64,000 bases of DNA from Tsuneonella rigui (GTDB lineage Bacteria; Pseudomonadota; Alphaproteobacteria; Sphingomonadales; Sphingomonadaceae), in assembly GCF_003958625.1 (NCBI RefSeq), contig NZ_RSEL01000028.1, forward strand, positions 167,501 through 231,500. Reading direction: 5' to 3'. Positions 63,389-64,000 of this stretch are shown here, in pieces. Each line of letters opens with the position of its first letter. Within the stretch, counting starts at the first letter, position 1. Both the position numbers and the translations under genes were made by a program. The notes beneath the pieces were generated by a model, which did no database searches, was not told the origin of the DNA, and saw only the letters and a program-made list of their open reading frames with translations.

Positions 63389-64000
63389 TCAGACCACCCC
63401 AAACGCCAGCATCGCATCGGCGACCTTCTTGAAGCCGGCGATGTTGGCGCCCTTCACGTAGTCGACGTGCCCGCCCTGCACGCCGTATTCGAGGCAGCGG
63501 CCGTGGATGCCGTCCATGATGTCGCGGAGCATGATCTGCAGCTCCTCAACCTTCCAGCTGCGGCGTTCGGAGTTCTGGCTCATCTCCAGGCCCGACACCG
63601 CGACCCCGCCCGCGTTGGCGGCCTTGCCCGGCGCGAACAGGATTTTCGCGTCCTTGAACGCGTGCACGCCGTCGAGCGTGGTCGGCATGTTGGCGCCTTC
63701 CGACACCGCCATGCAGCCGTTGGCGATCAGCGCGCGGGCGCCCTCGACCGGCAGCTCGTTCTGCGTGGCGCAGGGTAGCGCGACATCGCACGGCACGTCC
63801 CATGGGGTCTTGCCCGCGTGGAAGGTCGCGCCGGTGAATTCCTTGGCGTAATCCTCGATCCGCCCGCGGCGATGGGTCTTGTGCGCCTTCACCCAGTCGA
63901 TCTTCTCCTGCGTGAACCCGTCGGGATCGTGGATGAAGCCGCCCGAGTCCGACAGCGTGACCGGCTTGGCGCCGAGCTGCACCAGCTTCTCCGCCGCGTG
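63389..64000 (-). CDS. gdhA: NADP-specific glutamate dehydrogenase, C-terminal part (cut by window edge)
   Basis: The fragment, about 203 residues, holds the C-terminal half of the hexameric enzyme that makes glutamate from 2-oxoglutarate and ammonium. It includes the nucleotide-domain sequences VTLSDSGGFIHDPDGF, WDVPCDVALPCATQNEL, ANGCMAVSEGANMPTT and the C-terminal GANIAGFKKVADAMLAFGVV. The open frame continues beyond 64000 to the missing start. It converges with the DUF3667 gene with 22 bases between stops. Confidence 0.95.
   Translation of the reverse strand, partial: HAAEKLVQLGAKPVTLSDSGGFIHDPDGFTQEKIDWVKAHKTHRRGRIEDYAKEFTGATFHAGKTPWDVPCDVALPCATQNELPVEGARALIANGCMAVSEGANMPTTLDGVHAFKDAKILFAPGKAANAGGVAVSGLEMSQNSERRSWKVEELQIMLRDIMDGIHGRCLEYGVQGGHVDYVKGANIAGFKKVADAMLAFGVV

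Noticed and set aside
1-64000. tRNA, rRNA, CRISPR, IS element, phage or toxin-antitoxin genes
   Set aside because: Gaps are mostly short and none shows cloverleaf, spaced direct repeats, terminal inverted repeats with a transposase, or integrase-like proteins.

Overview
The window is a 64 kb chromosomal segment (GC-rich, strong G/C third-position bias) from an alphaproteobacterium, most likely order Sphingomonadales. Grounds: an ABC exporter very like the Novosphingobium Atm1 protein, alphaproteobacteria-typical families (COQ9, ubiquinol-cytochrome c chaperone, UPF0262, CC_3452 family, YcgN, DUF3667), the cluster dut-coaBC-ubiB-ubiE / mutM-rpsT-dnaA, and a Cys-less 41-residue ribosomal protein L36. 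About 75 protein genes are supported. I see no tRNA, rRNA, CRISPR array, insertion sequence, integrase or prophage: this is ordinary, densely packed core genome.

Layout. 1-8 kb: end of a membrane protein, retropepsin-like protease, Atm1 exporter, a REP-like palindrome, GFA protein, M16 protease, POT peptide transporter. 8-13.4 kb: hslV and hslU separated by an acyltransferase, bamE, cytochrome bc1 assembly chaperone, yceD, ssb. 13.4-21 kb: feoA-feoB with a candidate Fur-type operator, COQ9 and ankyrin genes, a SCO/YcgN/M48 operon, ribD-ribE. 20.9-30 kb: response regulator, dut, coaBC, ubiB, ubiE, then divergently mutM, rpsT, dnaA, a ThiF/MoeB-type enzyme. 30-39.5 kb: sirtuin, dapB, a membrane protein, nth, a second REP-like palindrome, a dicarboxylate transporter, dapE, cupin, S1/P1 nuclease, GST, VOC, PilZ, glutaredoxin. 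39.5-44 kb: TonB-dependent receptor divergent from an orphan OmpR-type regulator with a Pho-box-like site between them, then an OmpA protein. 44-48 kb: the classic rpmH-rnpA-yidD-yidC-engB set. 48-64 kb: yifB, a TonB-like protein, an HxlR regulator with an operator-rich upstream region, rpmJ, galE, M14 and S66 peptidases, cdd, GH25, UPF0262, dnaB, a phospholipase D-like protein, rpoZ, DUF3072, DUF3667 and the 3' part of gdhA.

How the genes work together: several sets are functional units. They include proteolysis (HslUV), ubiquinone synthesis (UbiB, UbiE, COQ9), replication and repair (DnaA, DnaB, SSB, MutM, Nth, Dut), membrane-protein and envelope biogenesis (YidC/YidD, BamE, OmpA), ferrous iron uptake (FeoAB), lysine/peptidoglycan precursor synthesis (DapB, DapE), riboflavin synthesis (RibD, RibE) and copper delivery to cytochrome oxidase (SCO). 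Many neighbours are joined by 4-base stop/start overlaps, including GTGA, TTGA and a probable CTGA.

I found no convincing new multi-gene system. The points most worth a second look are: two composite REP-like palindromes, one of which supplies the stop codon of nth; a small conserved gene that seems to need a CTG start; MutM lacking one zinc-finger cysteine; a long acidic linker inside CoaBC; a Pho-box-like site upstream of a TonB receptor; and clustered GANTC sites before dnaA.
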